Shown here: piece by piece, positions 16,724-24,943 of the stretch | How positions within the stretch are numbered: the stretch's first letter is position 1 | Layout: every line of letters begins with the position of its first letter | Assembly (NCBI GenBank): GCA_037443425.1 | Contig: JBBIOI010000023.1 | Span: 1 to 34,518, forward strand | Length of the DNA stretch: 34,518 bases | From: JBBIOI01 sp037443425 | Lineage (GTDB): Bacteria; Desulfobacterota; BSN033; UBA1163 | Reading direction: 5' to 3' | The notes under the pieces: generated by a model | What the model saw: the letters and a program-made list of their open reading frames with translations, nothing else | Databases searched by the model: none | What the model was told of the DNA's origin: nothing | Program-made: the position numbers and the translations under genes

Positions 16724-17861
16724 TTGAATATTGCTCCATCATTTTAACAAATTCTGAGAATAGATATTTAGTATCATGAGGTCCAGGAGAGGCCTCCGGA
16801 TGATATTGAACAGAAAATATAGGTAAATATTTATGCCTCATTCCCTCAAGTGTCTGATCATTTAGGTTAAATTGTGTCAATTCAATTTCATTCTGGTTAA
16901 GGGAATCCTGATCCAAGGCAAATCCATGATTCTGTGATGTAATCATTACTCGACCGCTTTTAATATCTTTTACAGGCTGATTTGCACCACGATGGCCAAA
17001 TTTCAATTTAAAAGTTTTTCCCCCCAATGCCAAACCAAGAAGTTGATGTCCAAGGCATATCCCGAATATCGGCTTTTTACCTATAAGTTTCTTTATTGTG
17101 CTAATGGCATATGGGACACCTTCAGGATCACCAGGTCCATTTGAAAGTAATATGCCGTCTGGATTATACGATAGGATTAATTCCTCGGAGGAAGAGGCAG
17201 GCAGTACTATTACTTCACAATTATAATCCCTAAGACATCTAAGGATATTATATTTTACACCAAAATCGATAACAACTACTCTTGCATTAAATTTTATTTC
17301 ATAGGGATGAGATCCAAATTGGTTTAAAAGGGAATTACTCTTATAAAACCAATTATATGGTTTTATGCATGTAACTTCTTTTACCAAGTCGCGACCTATA
17401 AGACCTGGTGAGGATTTTGCCTTTTCAATTAATCTTTCATGATCAAGATCTATTGTTGAAAGAACAGCTTTCATTGCTCCAGCAACTCTGATATGCTTCG
17501 TGATTGCCCTTGTGTCCATAGCCTCTACGCCAATAATCCTATGCTCAATTAAATATTCTGATAAACTTTTTTCTCCTCTCCAGTTGCTAAATATAGAGCT
17601 TTTCTCTTTTACGATGAATCCTTCAACTTTTGGACTTTGAGATTCAATATCTTCTTCATTTATACCATAGTTACCAATAAGGGGATATGTCATTACTACA
17701 ATCTGACCTTTATATGACGGATCTGTTAATATTTCTTGATATCCTGTCATACTTGTGTTGAAAACCACTTCACCTGTTTTCTCTCCAGGATAACCGAAAG
17801 AGATACCCTCAAATATTGTTCCGTCTTCTAAGGCTAAAATGGCTTTTTCTGAATTTTTCAT
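16707..17861 (-). CDS. carA: Carbamoyl-phosphate synthase, small (glutamine amidotransferase) subunit
   Basis: Hydrolyses glutamine and channels ammonia to CarB. The 384-residue length is standard. The N-terminal domain has the LEDGTIFEGISFG and VFNTSMTGYQEILTDPSY signatures; the class I amidotransferase domain has the nucleophile elbow GICLGHQ (about residue 270) and the catalytic HPEASPGPHD (about 353-362). The gene is preceded by a promoter, a strong hairpin with a U tract ending 11 bases before the ATG, and only a weak ribosome site (GGGTA), which together point to attenuation control. It overlaps carB by 17 bases. Confidence 0.96.
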   Translation of the reverse strand: MKNSEKAILALEDGTIFEGISFGYPGEKTGEVVFNTSMTGYQEILTDPSYKGQIVVMTYPLIGNYGINEEDIESQSPKVEGFIVKEKSSIFSNWRGEKSLSEYLIEHRIIGVEAMDTRAITKHIRVAGAMKAVLSTIDLDHERLIEKAKSSPGLIGRDLVKEVTCIKPYNWFYKSNSLLNQFGSHPYEIKFNARVVVIDFGVKYNILRCLRDYNCEVIVLPASSSEELILSYNPDGILLSNGPGDPEGVPYAISTIKKLIGKKPIFGICLGHQLLGLALGGKTFKLKFGHRGANQPVKDIKSGRVMITSQNHGFALDQDSLNQNEIELTQFNLNDQTLEGMRHKYLPIFSVQYHPEASPGPHDTKYLFSEFVKMMEQYSNAQKN

Positions 17862-17872
17862 AAAATACCCAT

Positions 17873-17917
17873 AAAAAAAGACCCCCGATCCATTTAATAT
17901 GGGATCGAGGGTCTTTT
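17873..17917 (-). terminator. Attenuator hairpin in the carAB leader
   Basis: On the minus strand the arms GACCCTCGATCC (17913-17902) and GGATCGGGGGTC (17891-17880) pair over 12 bp with one G-U, extended by four A-U pairs, around a 10-base loop, and are followed by seven U. It lies between the carAB promoter and the carA start, ending 11 bases before the ATG. Its position makes it a conditional terminator (attenuator) and not an end-of-operon terminator. No PyrR-type binding loop is visible to me. Confidence 0.8.
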
Positions 17918-17944
17918 ACTAAAATTTTTTATTTCATCACTCAT
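17894..17944 (-). CDS. Possible 16-residue carAB leader peptide
   Basis: A short frame MSDEIKNFSKRPSIPY begins just after the predicted transcription start and ends with its stop codon inside the loop of the attenuator. A ribosome finishing it would cover the hairpin's 5' arm, the geometry needed for pyrBI-type UTP-sensing attenuation; an A/U-rich run (AATAAAAAATTTTAGTAAAA) comes before the hairpin. Against it: no Shine-Dalgarno, and the predicted start leaves only about 4 bases before the ATG, so it would have to be translated leaderless. This is a hypothesis. Confidence 0.3.
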   Translation of the reverse strand: MSDEIKNFSKRPSIPY

Positions 17945-17954
17945 TTATATTTTA

Positions 17955-17982
17955 ATTATCATAAAGAACACTTTTTTGTCAA
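17955..17982 (-). promoter_or_regulatory. carAB promoter
   Basis: On the minus strand TTGACA (17982-17977) and GATAAT (17960-17955) are spaced by 16 bases, with an AT-rich region around them. The start near 17948 gives a leader of about 87 bases that holds the attenuator hairpin. Confidence 0.7.
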
Positions 17983-17989
17983 GTTAACT

Positions 17990-18300
17990 CAAAAAGACAA
18001 AAACTATTTAAAAATCCTTTCATAAATGGTGAGGTGGGAGGAGAAAGTCTTCGAGCGGATACCTTCTATAGATTAGCACTATTGACAAATCCTCTTAAAA
18101 TAATTGGGTTCTTTCTCAAGCGATTATTAGCAATTTAAACATTAAAAGCCCGCATTCGAATGGTTTTTAGTCTACCTCCCCAGTCTTTCAAAGAATTTCT
18201 CAGAGCTCTTTCAAAGATAAATTAAGGAAGGGGTTGAAAAATCGGGTTTTATATGATAGAGAATTTTTTAATCCCTCAGTTATAGTTTTATGATTCGTAT
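17990..18300. other. Gene-free stretch between carA and cmk with an interrupted inverted repeat
   Basis: No open frame of note. On the plus strand GGGAGG (18037-18042), GAAAG and TTCGAG followed by CGG near 18050-18058 can pair in order with CCG, TTCGAA, TTTTT and CCTCCC between 18150 and 18180, giving a long interrupted hairpin of about 145 bases. The plus strand fits better because of G-U pairs. I could find no clean promoter or terminator for it. A direct repeat CTTTCAAAGA follows at about 18185 and 18209. It may be a structured RNA, the cmk leader, or decayed sequence. No good promoter for cmk is evident; TTGAAA at 18234 has only a weak -10. Confidence 0.35.
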
Positions 18301-18981
18301 ATGGGAAATAAAAGATTGATAATTGCCATTGATGGCCCCTCAGGTGCTGGAAAAAGTACTGTTGCAAAGGCACTGGCTAAAAGATTAGGTTATCTTTATA
18401 TCGATACAGGTGCAATGTATAGGGCATTGGCACTTAAAGCAAAAGAGAATGGTATAGAGACGAATGATGAAAATGGTCTTACTAAATTGGCCTCAGAGTT
18501 AGATATAAATTTTATCAATACTGATAATCAAACTTATATATTCTGTAATGGTCAGAATATTACAGAGGCGATTAGAACCCCTGAAATAAGTATGATAGCT
18601 TCAGAGATTTCCAAGAGTGCAGGTGTGAGGCAAGAAATGGTAAAAAAACAGAGACAAATGGGTAGGATGGGAGGAGTTGTGTTAGAAGGGAGGGATATAG
18701 GAACAGTAGTTTTTCCAGATGCTGATGTGAAATTTTATCTTGATGCAGATTTAGATGAGAGAGGGAGAAGAAGATATAAAGAATTGGTTGAAAAGGGACA
18801 AGAGGTTGATCTTGAGCAGACCATTAAAGATATAATGCAAAGAGATCTTAGTGATATGAAAAGAAATCATTCGCCACTGAGAAAGGCTGAAGATGCAATA
18901 CTAATCGATTCAACAAATCTCTCGGTAGAGGAAGTAATTAAAGAGATGATAAATATCATTTCTCAGACAAAGGAAAGATGA
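18301..18981 (+). CDS. cmk: Cytidylate kinase
   Basis: Phosphorylates CMP and dCMP to the diphosphates with ATP. The 226 residues match the family. The P-loop AIDGPSGAGKST (9-20) is followed by the acceptor-site signature YIDTGAMYRALALKA (33-47), a CMP-binding domain, the segment VLEGRDIGTVVFPDADVKFYLDA when read in pieces, and the lid arginines in DERGRRRYKE. The ATG has no visible Shine-Dalgarno. The gene opens the cmk-ispH-rpsA series; its stop is one base from the next start. Confidence 0.95.
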   Translation: MGNKRLIIAIDGPSGAGKSTVAKALAKRLGYLYIDTGAMYRALALKAKENGIETNDENGLTKLASELDINFINTDNQTYIFCNGQNITEAIRTPEISMIASEISKSAGVRQEMVKKQRQMGRMGGVVLEGRDIGTVVFPDADVKFYLDADLDERGRRRYKELVEKGQEVDLEQTIKDIMQRDLSDMKRNHSPLRKAEDAILIDSTNLSVEEVIKEMINIISQTKER

Positions 18982-18982
18982 A

Positions 18983-19831
18983 TTGAAACTATATATAGCA
19001 AAATCAGCAGGGTTTTGTTTTGGAGTCAATAGGGCTGTTGATATAGCCGTCAAGGCAACCCAAAAATATAAGAAAGATCTTTATACATTAGGTCCAATAA
19101 TTCATAACCCTCAGACAGTAGATTTTCTTAAAGGTTTAGGTATAAAAGTCAAAGGTCGAATAGAGGATATAAAAACAGGCACAGTGATATTTCGTTCTCA
19201 TGGTGTTTCCTTGGAAGAGCTTATAAAGGCAAAGAAGAAAAGATTGCGTTTAATAGATGCCACCTGTCCAATAGTAAAAAGGGCCCAACTTTTTGCAAAA
19301 TATCTTAATAAACATGGGTATTTTCTATTAATTGTAGGGGATTCGAAACATCCAGAGGTAAGGGCGATTAAGAGTTATATTAACGATAATGTGAAGGTGA
19401 TCGAAAATATTAAAGGGTTAAGAAATTTGGGACCTTGGAAAAAGCTGGGTATTGTGGCACAAACAACCCAGTCTATGTCACTTTTTAAAGAAGTTATCAA
19501 CAAATGCCTTGAGAAGGCAGAAGAGATAAGGATATTTAACACGATATGTCATGCAACCTCCTTAAGACAGAAGGAAGCAATAAAGATTGCAAAAAAAACT
19601 GATTGTATGATTGTAATTGGAGGTTATAATAGTGGCAACACACAGAGATTGGTAGCAATATGCAGAGAGATCCAACCCAAGACCTATCATATAGAATCTG
19701 CCAATGACCTTGATGAAAGATGGTTAAAGGGGTGTAATAAAATCGGTATTACTGCAGGGGCATCCACTCCTTCATGGGTAATAAATGAGGTCGCAACTGA
19801 GATAAGAAGGATGAGAGGAAAAGATATTTGA
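18983..19831 (+). CDS. ispH: 4-hydroxy-3-methylbut-2-enyl diphosphate reductase
   Basis: Last enzyme of the MEP (non-mevalonate) isoprenoid pathway; an oxygen-sensitive [4Fe-4S] enzyme making IPP and DMAPP. The 282 residues contain the three cluster cysteines: Cys12 in AGFCFGV, Cys95 in DATCPIV and Cys189 in TICHATSLRQ (the family usually has CNAT or CxAT). His41, His123 and Glu125 in SKHPEV match the substrate-binding residues. Start is TTG, one base after the cmk stop; AAGGA eight bases upstream, lying inside the end of cmk, supports it and suggests coupling. A rare start codon can keep expression low. Confidence 0.95.
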   Translation: MKLYIAKSAGFCFGVNRAVDIAVKATQKYKKDLYTLGPIIHNPQTVDFLKGLGIKVKGRIEDIKTGTVIFRSHGVSLEELIKAKKKRLRLIDATCPIVKRAQLFAKYLNKHGYFLLIVGDSKHPEVRAIKSYINDNVKVIENIKGLRNLGPWKKLGIVAQTTQSMSLFKEVINKCLEKAEEIRIFNTICHATSLRQKEAIKIAKKTDCMIVIGGYNSGNTQRLVAICREIQPKTYHIESANDLDERWLKGCNKIGITAGASTPSWVINEVATEIRRMRGKDI

Positions 19832-19896
19832 AAAAGATTGTAATTTTTAGTAGGCTGTGGTATAAAACTAAGGATTGAAAAAGAAAGGGGTATTTA

Positions 19897-21675
19897 ATGG
19901 CTAAGGAATTAGTAAATATTACTGAGGAAGGGGTAGGGGAACCTTCCCAACATATTGAAGATAAGAAGCCAGAGATTATCGAATTTCATAGGGAGGAAAT
20001 CGAAGACTTTAAAAGCTTATATGAGAGGAGTCTTAAAACAATAGAAGAAGGTCAGATAATTAAAGGTATAGTAGTTGAAATAACATCCGATTATGTGACC
20101 GTAGATGTTGGATATAAATGCGAGGGCCAGATCCCTATAAATGAATTTATAAGAAAGGGTAATAAAATAGATGTAAAGGTAGGAGATGAAATTAATGTAC
20201 TAGTAGAGAAAAAAGATAGTGATGAAGGATTGTTGGTCCTTTCCAAGATTAAAGCCGATAGAATAAATATTTGGAGAGATGTTATACAATCCTTCAAAGA
20301 AGGAAAGGCAATGGAGGGAGAGATTGTTTCAAAGGTCAAGGGTGGTCTCTCCGTTGATTTTGGTGGTGTAATTGCCTTTTTACCTGGTTCACAAATAGAT
20401 TTAAGACCAGTAAAAGATCTCGATTCACTAATAGGGAAACGTTTCAAATTAAAAATATTAAAATTCAATCGAAAGAGAAACAATATTGTCGTTTCGCGGC
20501 GTTTACTTTTAGAAGAGGAGAAGAAGCAATTAAGGGAGAAGACACTGAAAAATCTAAAGGAAGGTGATATTATTGAAGGGACTGTAAAAAATATAACAGA
20601 CTACGGTGCATTTTTAGATATTGGGGGAATAGATGGTCTTCTTCACATAACAGATCTTTCATGGGGAAGAGTTTCACATCCATCGGAGAAATTGAAGATA
20701 GGAGATCAGGTAAGGGTTAAGGTACTTAGTTTTGATCGTGAAAAGGCTAAAGTATCGTTAGGATTAAAACAGGTCTTACCAGATCCGTGGAGTTTGGTAG
20801 AAGAAAGGTATCCTGTCGGGTCTCGTGTAATAGGTAAAGTAGTAAATATAGTTGACTATGGGGTGTTTGTTGAGTTAGAGGAAGGGGTTGAAGGACTTAT
20901 TCATGTATCAGAACTTTCGTGGGATAAGAAGATGAAACACCCATCAAAGATTGTTAATATAGGGGATAGGGTAGAAGTAATGGTTCTTGACTGTGATCCG
21001 GTAAAAAGGCGGATCTCCTTAGGAATGAAACAGATTGAACCAAATCCATGGACCCTTATCGAAGAGAGGTATCCGGTCGGGACTAAAGTTGTAAGGAAAA
21101 TAAAAACTATTACAGATTTCGGTATATTCCTCGGGTTCGATGAAGGGATAGATGGGTTAGTCCATGTCTCTGAAATGTCATGGACGAAGAAGATAAAACA
21201 TCCAAGTGAAATCTATAAAAAGGGACAAGAGGTTGAGGCGGTTGTACTGAATATTGACCCCAAAAATGAAAGATTTTCTCTTGGGATAAAACAACTTACC
21301 CCTGATCCATGGAAGGATATTGGGCTTCGATATCGAAAAGGGGATGTTATAACAGGAAAAATTACTAATTTAACGGATTTTGGGGCGTTTGTAGAGTTAG
21401 AAGAAGGGATTGAAGGATTGGTCCATGTCTCTGAGATAAGTCGTGAAAAGGTAAATAAACCCTCTGATGTATTAAAGATTGGTGAAACTGTGTCAGCGCT
21501 CGTGCTTCATGTAGATGCGAAGGAAAGGAGAATTGCATTAAGTATAAAGGCATGGAAAGAGAAGTCTGAGAAGGCAGAGATTGAAAAGTATATATCTTCT
21601 GAAAAGAAATCCTCCGCATCCACTCTGGGTGAATTAATTCAGGAAAAGATGGGTAAAAAACTATCTAAGACATGA
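19897..21675 (+). CDS. rpsA: 30S ribosomal protein S1
   Basis: The RNA-binding ribosomal protein that helps load mRNAs, important where Shine-Dalgarno sites are weak, as is the case for several genes here. The 592 residues carry six S1 (OB-fold) repeats: about 52-120, 138-205, 222-292, 309-379, 396-466 and 483-553. The last four are very alike, each with the pattern TDFGAFV-ELEEGIEGLVHVSE and a closing SLGIKQ-xxPDPW linker. A short acidic N-terminal extension and a basic C-terminus flank them. AAAGGGG precedes the ATG. The order after ispH is the same as in many deltaproteobacteria. Confidence 0.96.
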   Translation: MAKELVNITEEGVGEPSQHIEDKKPEIIEFHREEIEDFKSLYERSLKTIEEGQIIKGIVVEITSDYVTVDVGYKCEGQIPINEFIRKGNKIDVKVGDEINVLVEKKDSDEGLLVLSKIKADRINIWRDVIQSFKEGKAMEGEIVSKVKGGLSVDFGGVIAFLPGSQIDLRPVKDLDSLIGKRFKLKILKFNRKRNNIVVSRRLLLEEEKKQLREKTLKNLKEGDIIEGTVKNITDYGAFLDIGGIDGLLHITDLSWGRVSHPSEKLKIGDQVRVKVLSFDREKAKVSLGLKQVLPDPWSLVEERYPVGSRVIGKVVNIVDYGVFVELEEGVEGLIHVSELSWDKKMKHPSKIVNIGDRVEVMVLDCDPVKRRISLGMKQIEPNPWTLIEERYPVGTKVVRKIKTITDFGIFLGFDEGIDGLVHVSEMSWTKKIKHPSEIYKKGQEVEAVVLNIDPKNERFSLGIKQLTPDPWKDIGLRYRKGDVITGKITNLTDFGAFVELEEGIEGLVHVSEISREKVNKPSDVLKIGETVSALVLHVDAKERRIALSIKAWKEKSEKAEIEKYISSEKKSSASTLGELIQEKMGKKLSKT

Positions 21676-21678
21676 ACT

Positions 21679-22389
21679 TTAAACCCTTTTAACATAAATA
21701 TCCTTAACAATATCCTTATCAAGTGCCAGGGTTGTTTCTCCAATCTGAAGAACAAAAGAAGGATTTTTTTGATGCATCTTTATTATACTGCCAGGTACTA
21801 TTCCTAAGGAGCTTAACCGGTCAAGCCTTTGATGAGACCTTGATGATATAAATACTATCCTTCCATTTTCACCCAACCCAAGTTCCTCAAGTGGAATAAC
21901 GAGAGGTTTAATATCTTTTTTAAATTTATTGCAACAATCTCCCCTTGGTATGGGTTTTCCGTGGATACAGGTTGGTGGATGACCAAGAAATGTACAAACG
22001 CTTTCTGTAGCACTTGGACTTAATATATGCTCAAACTTACAAGCCTCTTCTTCCACCTCGTCTTCCGACATTTCAAATATCTCATAAAGAAGTCTTTCAG
22101 TTAGGCGGTGACGCCTGATGATTTCCCTTGCCTTTTCTTCTCCTCTCTCTTTTAATACCATACGATTACCTTCCATTTCGAAAAGTCCATCTCTGATCAT
22201 CAAGCGTAGAATCGTTTTCGCCTCGAGATCTTTAGTCTCGTTTAATAGCTGATCAAGATCAGTGACACCTTTTTCTCTCAAAGTCCAAATAAGCTCGAGG
22301 AGTTCATCAACCCTATCTTCTTCAATCCAATTAGCTATTCCCCACATCTTTCGATGTGGACCGCCCCTTTTTCCTCTTTCGCCATTCAT
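21679..22389 (-). CDS. DtxR/MntR-family metal-dependent repressor with C-terminal FeoA-like domain
   Basis: An iron- or manganese-responsive repressor. Residues about 20-85 form a winged helix-turn-helix, and 85-135 the dimerisation domain with the metal ligands in CKFEHILSP (Cys, Glu, His as in DtxR Cys102-Glu105-His106). A Cys-rich linker follows (CTFLGHPPTCIHGKPIP then GDCC). The final 75 residues (LDRLSSLGIVPGSIIKMHQ ... GETTLALDKDIVKDIYV) match a FeoA/SH3-like domain. It is the last gene of fur-feoB-dtxR, 34 bases after feoB, and ends 3 bases from the convergent rpsA stop. No separate feoA is present, so the C-terminal domain may also serve FeoB; that is inference. Confidence 0.88.
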   Translation of the reverse strand: MNGERGKRGGPHRKMWGIANWIEEDRVDELLELIWTLREKGVTDLDQLLNETKDLEAKTILRLMIRDGLFEMEGNRMVLKERGEEKAREIIRRHRLTERLLYEIFEMSEDEVEEEACKFEHILSPSATESVCTFLGHPPTCIHGKPIPRGDCCNKFKKDIKPLVIPLEELGLGENGRIVFISSRSHQRLDRLSSLGIVPGSIIKMHQKNPSFVLQIGETTLALDKDIVKDIYVKRV

Positions 22390-22423
22390 TCTCTTTTTGC
22401 CTTTCTTTAAAAGGTATTTTAAC

Positions 22424-24358
22424 TTATAAACCTAAAATTTTTAACAACAGATTTAAAGTCCCTCCTATCCCGAAGGCAATTGGTAATATGGTCAGAGATA
22501 TAAAGATAGTGGTTTTTAAACCCCTTTCCTTGATCATCATAAAGAATTGGGCTATACATGGAATAAAAAGGGTAATAGTAACAAGGCTTACCAGTATCTG
22601 ATGTGGATTAAGTTGTCCTTCTTTTGCCAAGACAAATAAACCAGCCGCTCCATAATCTCTTCGTAGAAACCCTATGATAAAAGCTTCGGTGACTTTTGGT
22701 GGAAGATTTAAGACATAAACTATTAAGGGTTCCCCGATTTTCTCTAAAATATTTAATAGACCAAGATAATGTAGAGAGAAAAGTATGACAGTCCCCAAAA
22801 TAAATAGAGGAACTGCTTCTTTAAGATACCACTCAATCCTTGCTATAGTTTTGATAAATAAATTAGAAAATTGGGGAATTCTTAGTGGTGGTATTTCTAA
22901 TATAAAGTCAGAACTTTCTCCCGGAATCAGCCTCGACGATAGATAACCAACAGCAAGAATGATAATCATAATTGTAGAAATCCAAATTAAGAAATAAATA
23001 ATTGGTAGGTTTGAGAACATTCCTAAGATAACACCAAGCTGGGCTGAGCAAGGGACTCCCATGGCTAAGAGTAATGTAACTATTATCCTATCTTTTTCAG
23101 TATCGAGGATCCTTGCTGTCATAGTTGCCATAGTATCACAGCCAAGACCAAGGACCATTGGCAAAATTGCCTTACCATTTAACCCCATCCTTTTAAAAAC
23201 ATTGTTTGTCATAACAGCAAGCCTTGGAAGATAGCCCGAGTCTTCCATTATACCGAACACTATAAAAAAACATCCAACAATAGGCAAGACAATAGCAATT
23301 GCGTAAGTTAGGGCCATTGTCAAGATTCCATAAGGACCTATAAAGAAGTCCTGAATGATTGAGATTGGGATAATGGATTTAACAATGTTTATAAATGGGG
23401 GAAGAAGCCATTTTTGGAAGACTGTCTCCTCCAGAAACTCAACACAGATTTGAGCCCCAAAGACACCGACAAATTCATAAGTGATTAAAAGAACGATTAA
23501 TAGAATTGGAATTCCCCATGAAGGATGAATCGCTAAATTCCCGAGAAATGCTGTAAATGTCCTTGGGATTCTCTCTTCAACCTTCATTACAAGGCTCAGT
23601 ATTTCATCTATCTTTTTGAGACGAGCCTGGTTAATGATATACCCAACAGGGTCAAAAAATTTACTTTGAACTTCCTGGCGAATCTTCTCTATCTTCGCAA
23701 TCAATTCCTCCGAAAGATTTTCATGAAGCCAATCTATGAGGCTTTCATCACCTGAAAGAAGCATCAATGCGATTGAACGTTTAGAGATGGTTGCTTCAGG
23801 AAGTAGATTTATGATCTTTGAAATACCTTCTTCTATTGCAGGTGGATAATTTATAGTAAGACATGATGGGGGATTTTCACTTATATTCTCCTTTATATTT
23901 TCAAGCCCTTTCTTTCTTGTTGCAACTGTTTTAAATACAGGTATACCTAATATTTTGGAAAGGTATTGAAATTTAATATCTATATTTCTTATTTTTGCCT
24001 CATCCCACATATTTAAAAGTATGATAAATGGAAGCCCCATCTCTAATAATTGAAGGGAAATCAAAAGACCACGACGAAGATTTTTCGAGTCGATGACCTG
24101 AACAATAAACTTGTTAGGTTCCTTTAGAAGTATGTCCCTTGTAACCTTTTCATCTTCTGACATCGGGATAAGTGAATTAACACCGGGTGTATCTATCACT
24201 TGAAATCTTTTACCACGGACAACAATGGTGCCATAAGCTATCTCGACTGTTGTTCCAGGATAATTCGATACAGTAACATAGCGCCCTGTGAGGTAATTGA
24301 ATATAACAGATTTTCCAACATTTGGATTACCTACAAGGATAATCTTTAAAGGTTCCAT
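22424..24358 (-). CDS. feoB: Ferrous iron transport protein B
   Basis: Inner-membrane Fe(II) importer with an N-terminal GTPase. From the chosen start (644 residues) the G1 motif GNPNVGKS is at about 10-17, followed by SNYPGTTVE, DTPGVNSL (G3) and NMWDEA (G4), then the helical GDI domain and a membrane part with two inverted Gate halves (GLGCDTMATMTARIL with the conserved Cys, and RRDYGAAGLF) and several hydrophobic helices. An in-frame ATG at 24412 lies inside fur; the start at 24358 is preferred because homologues begin right before the G1 strand and it is 2 bases from the fur stop. Expressed with fur under the Fur box at 24829-24847. Confidence 0.94.
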   Translation of the reverse strand: MEPLKIILVGNPNVGKSVIFNYLTGRYVTVSNYPGTTVEIAYGTIVVRGKRFQVIDTPGVNSLIPMSEDEKVTRDILLKEPNKFIVQVIDSKNLRRGLLISLQLLEMGLPFIILLNMWDEAKIRNIDIKFQYLSKILGIPVFKTVATRKKGLENIKENISENPPSCLTINYPPAIEEGISKIINLLPEATISKRSIALMLLSGDESLIDWLHENLSEELIAKIEKIRQEVQSKFFDPVGYIINQARLKKIDEILSLVMKVEERIPRTFTAFLGNLAIHPSWGIPILLIVLLITYEFVGVFGAQICVEFLEETVFQKWLLPPFINIVKSIIPISIIQDFFIGPYGILTMALTYAIAIVLPIVGCFFIVFGIMEDSGYLPRLAVMTNNVFKRMGLNGKAILPMVLGLGCDTMATMTARILDTEKDRIIVTLLLAMGVPCSAQLGVILGMFSNLPIIYFLIWISTIMIIILAVGYLSSRLIPGESSDFILEIPPLRIPQFSNLFIKTIARIEWYLKEAVPLFILGTVILFSLHYLGLLNILEKIGEPLIVYVLNLPPKVTEAFIIGFLRRDYGAAGLFVLAKEGQLNPHQILVSLVTITLFIPCIAQFFMMIKERGLKTTIFISLTILPIAFGIGGTLNLLLKILGL

Positions 24359-24360
24359 AT

Positions 24361-24813
24361 TTAATTTTTCCCTTTGGAAGTCTTTTCCCCTTTCTTTATA
24401 CAGCTTTCGCACTGGCCATAAAGTTCCATACGATGAAAAAAGGTCTTAAATTTGTTACGCTTTGCAATCTTATTTTGTAAGGCCTCGAGGTCTCTGTCAT
24501 TAAACTCAATTATTTTACCACATTCGATACAGATTAAATGATCATGATGGGTGCCACTGGATATAAGTTCATAACGTGTTTCTCCATCTACAAATTTTCT
24601 CTGTTCAGCTAATCCCAATTTTGTAAGGAGTTTAAGGGTTCGATAAACAGTTGAATAGCCAATCCTTGGGTTTGTTTTTGAGACCTGAGAATATATCTGA
24701 GAAATGTTTTTATGACCTTGTAAATTAAGGAGGACATTGAGAATCTCTTGTCTCTGCTTTGTTGATTTAAGCCCTTCTGAAGAGAATAATTTTTTAAAAT
24801 TTAAGACCTGCAT
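24361..24813 (-). CDS. fur: Fur-family metalloregulator
   Basis: A 150-residue Fur-family repressor. The N-terminal winged helix includes LKSTKQRQEILNVL and the recognition region GYSTVYRTLKLLTKLGL. The C-terminal domain has the metal site HHDHLICIECGKIIEF and the structural zinc pairs CIEC and CESC. The downstream feoB and DtxR-type genes and the Fur box right behind the -10 of its own promoter make an iron-sensing Fur with autorepression the best call; PerR or Zur cannot be excluded by sequence alone. It leads the iron operon. Confidence 0.9.
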   Translation of the reverse strand: MQVLNFKKLFSSEGLKSTKQRQEILNVLLNLQGHKNISQIYSQVSKTNPRIGYSTVYRTLKLLTKLGLAEQRKFVDGETRYELISSGTHHDHLICIECGKIIEFNDRDLEALQNKIAKRNKFKTFFHRMELYGQCESCIKKGEKTSKGKN

Positions 24814-24828
24814 AAAGATTTACTTTTT

Positions 24829-24847
24829 GAAATTGATTTTCATTTTC
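24829..24847 (-). promoter_or_regulatory. Fur box upstream of fur-feoB-dtxR
   Basis: GAAATTGATTTTCATTTTC on the plus strand matches the 19-base Fur consensus GATAATGATAATCATTATC at 14 positions. It begins immediately after the -10 box and covers the predicted transcription start, so occupancy would block initiation. Confidence 0.7.
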
Positions 24848-24876
24848 ATTTTAAAATAAAATTTTTACCTTTTCAA
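24848..24876 (-). promoter_or_regulatory. Promoter of the iron operon
   Basis: On the minus strand TTGAAA (24876-24871) and TAAAAT (24853-24848) are separated by exactly 17 bases. The predicted start, near 24841, lies inside the Fur box, leaving a leader of about 28 bases. Confidence 0.65.
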
Positions 24877-24943
24877 TAAGATTACCTCTTTACTTTGTGT
24901 TTTTTTAATATTATTAAATTATTAAAAATAGGATATTTAATAA

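Noticed and set aside
18234..18262. TTGAAA-17-TAGAGA as the cmk promoter
   Set aside because: The -10 matches only half the consensus and lacks the final T; not listed as a feature.
20091..20483. 130-codon frame on the minus strand within rpsA
   Set aside because: Antisense to well-conserved S1 domains; typical shadow frame in AT-rich DNA.
24359..24412. Longer feoB start inside fur
   Set aside because: Adds a highly charged stretch not seen in FeoB proteins; the ATG at 24358 directly precedes the conserved G1 strand and is next to the fur stop.
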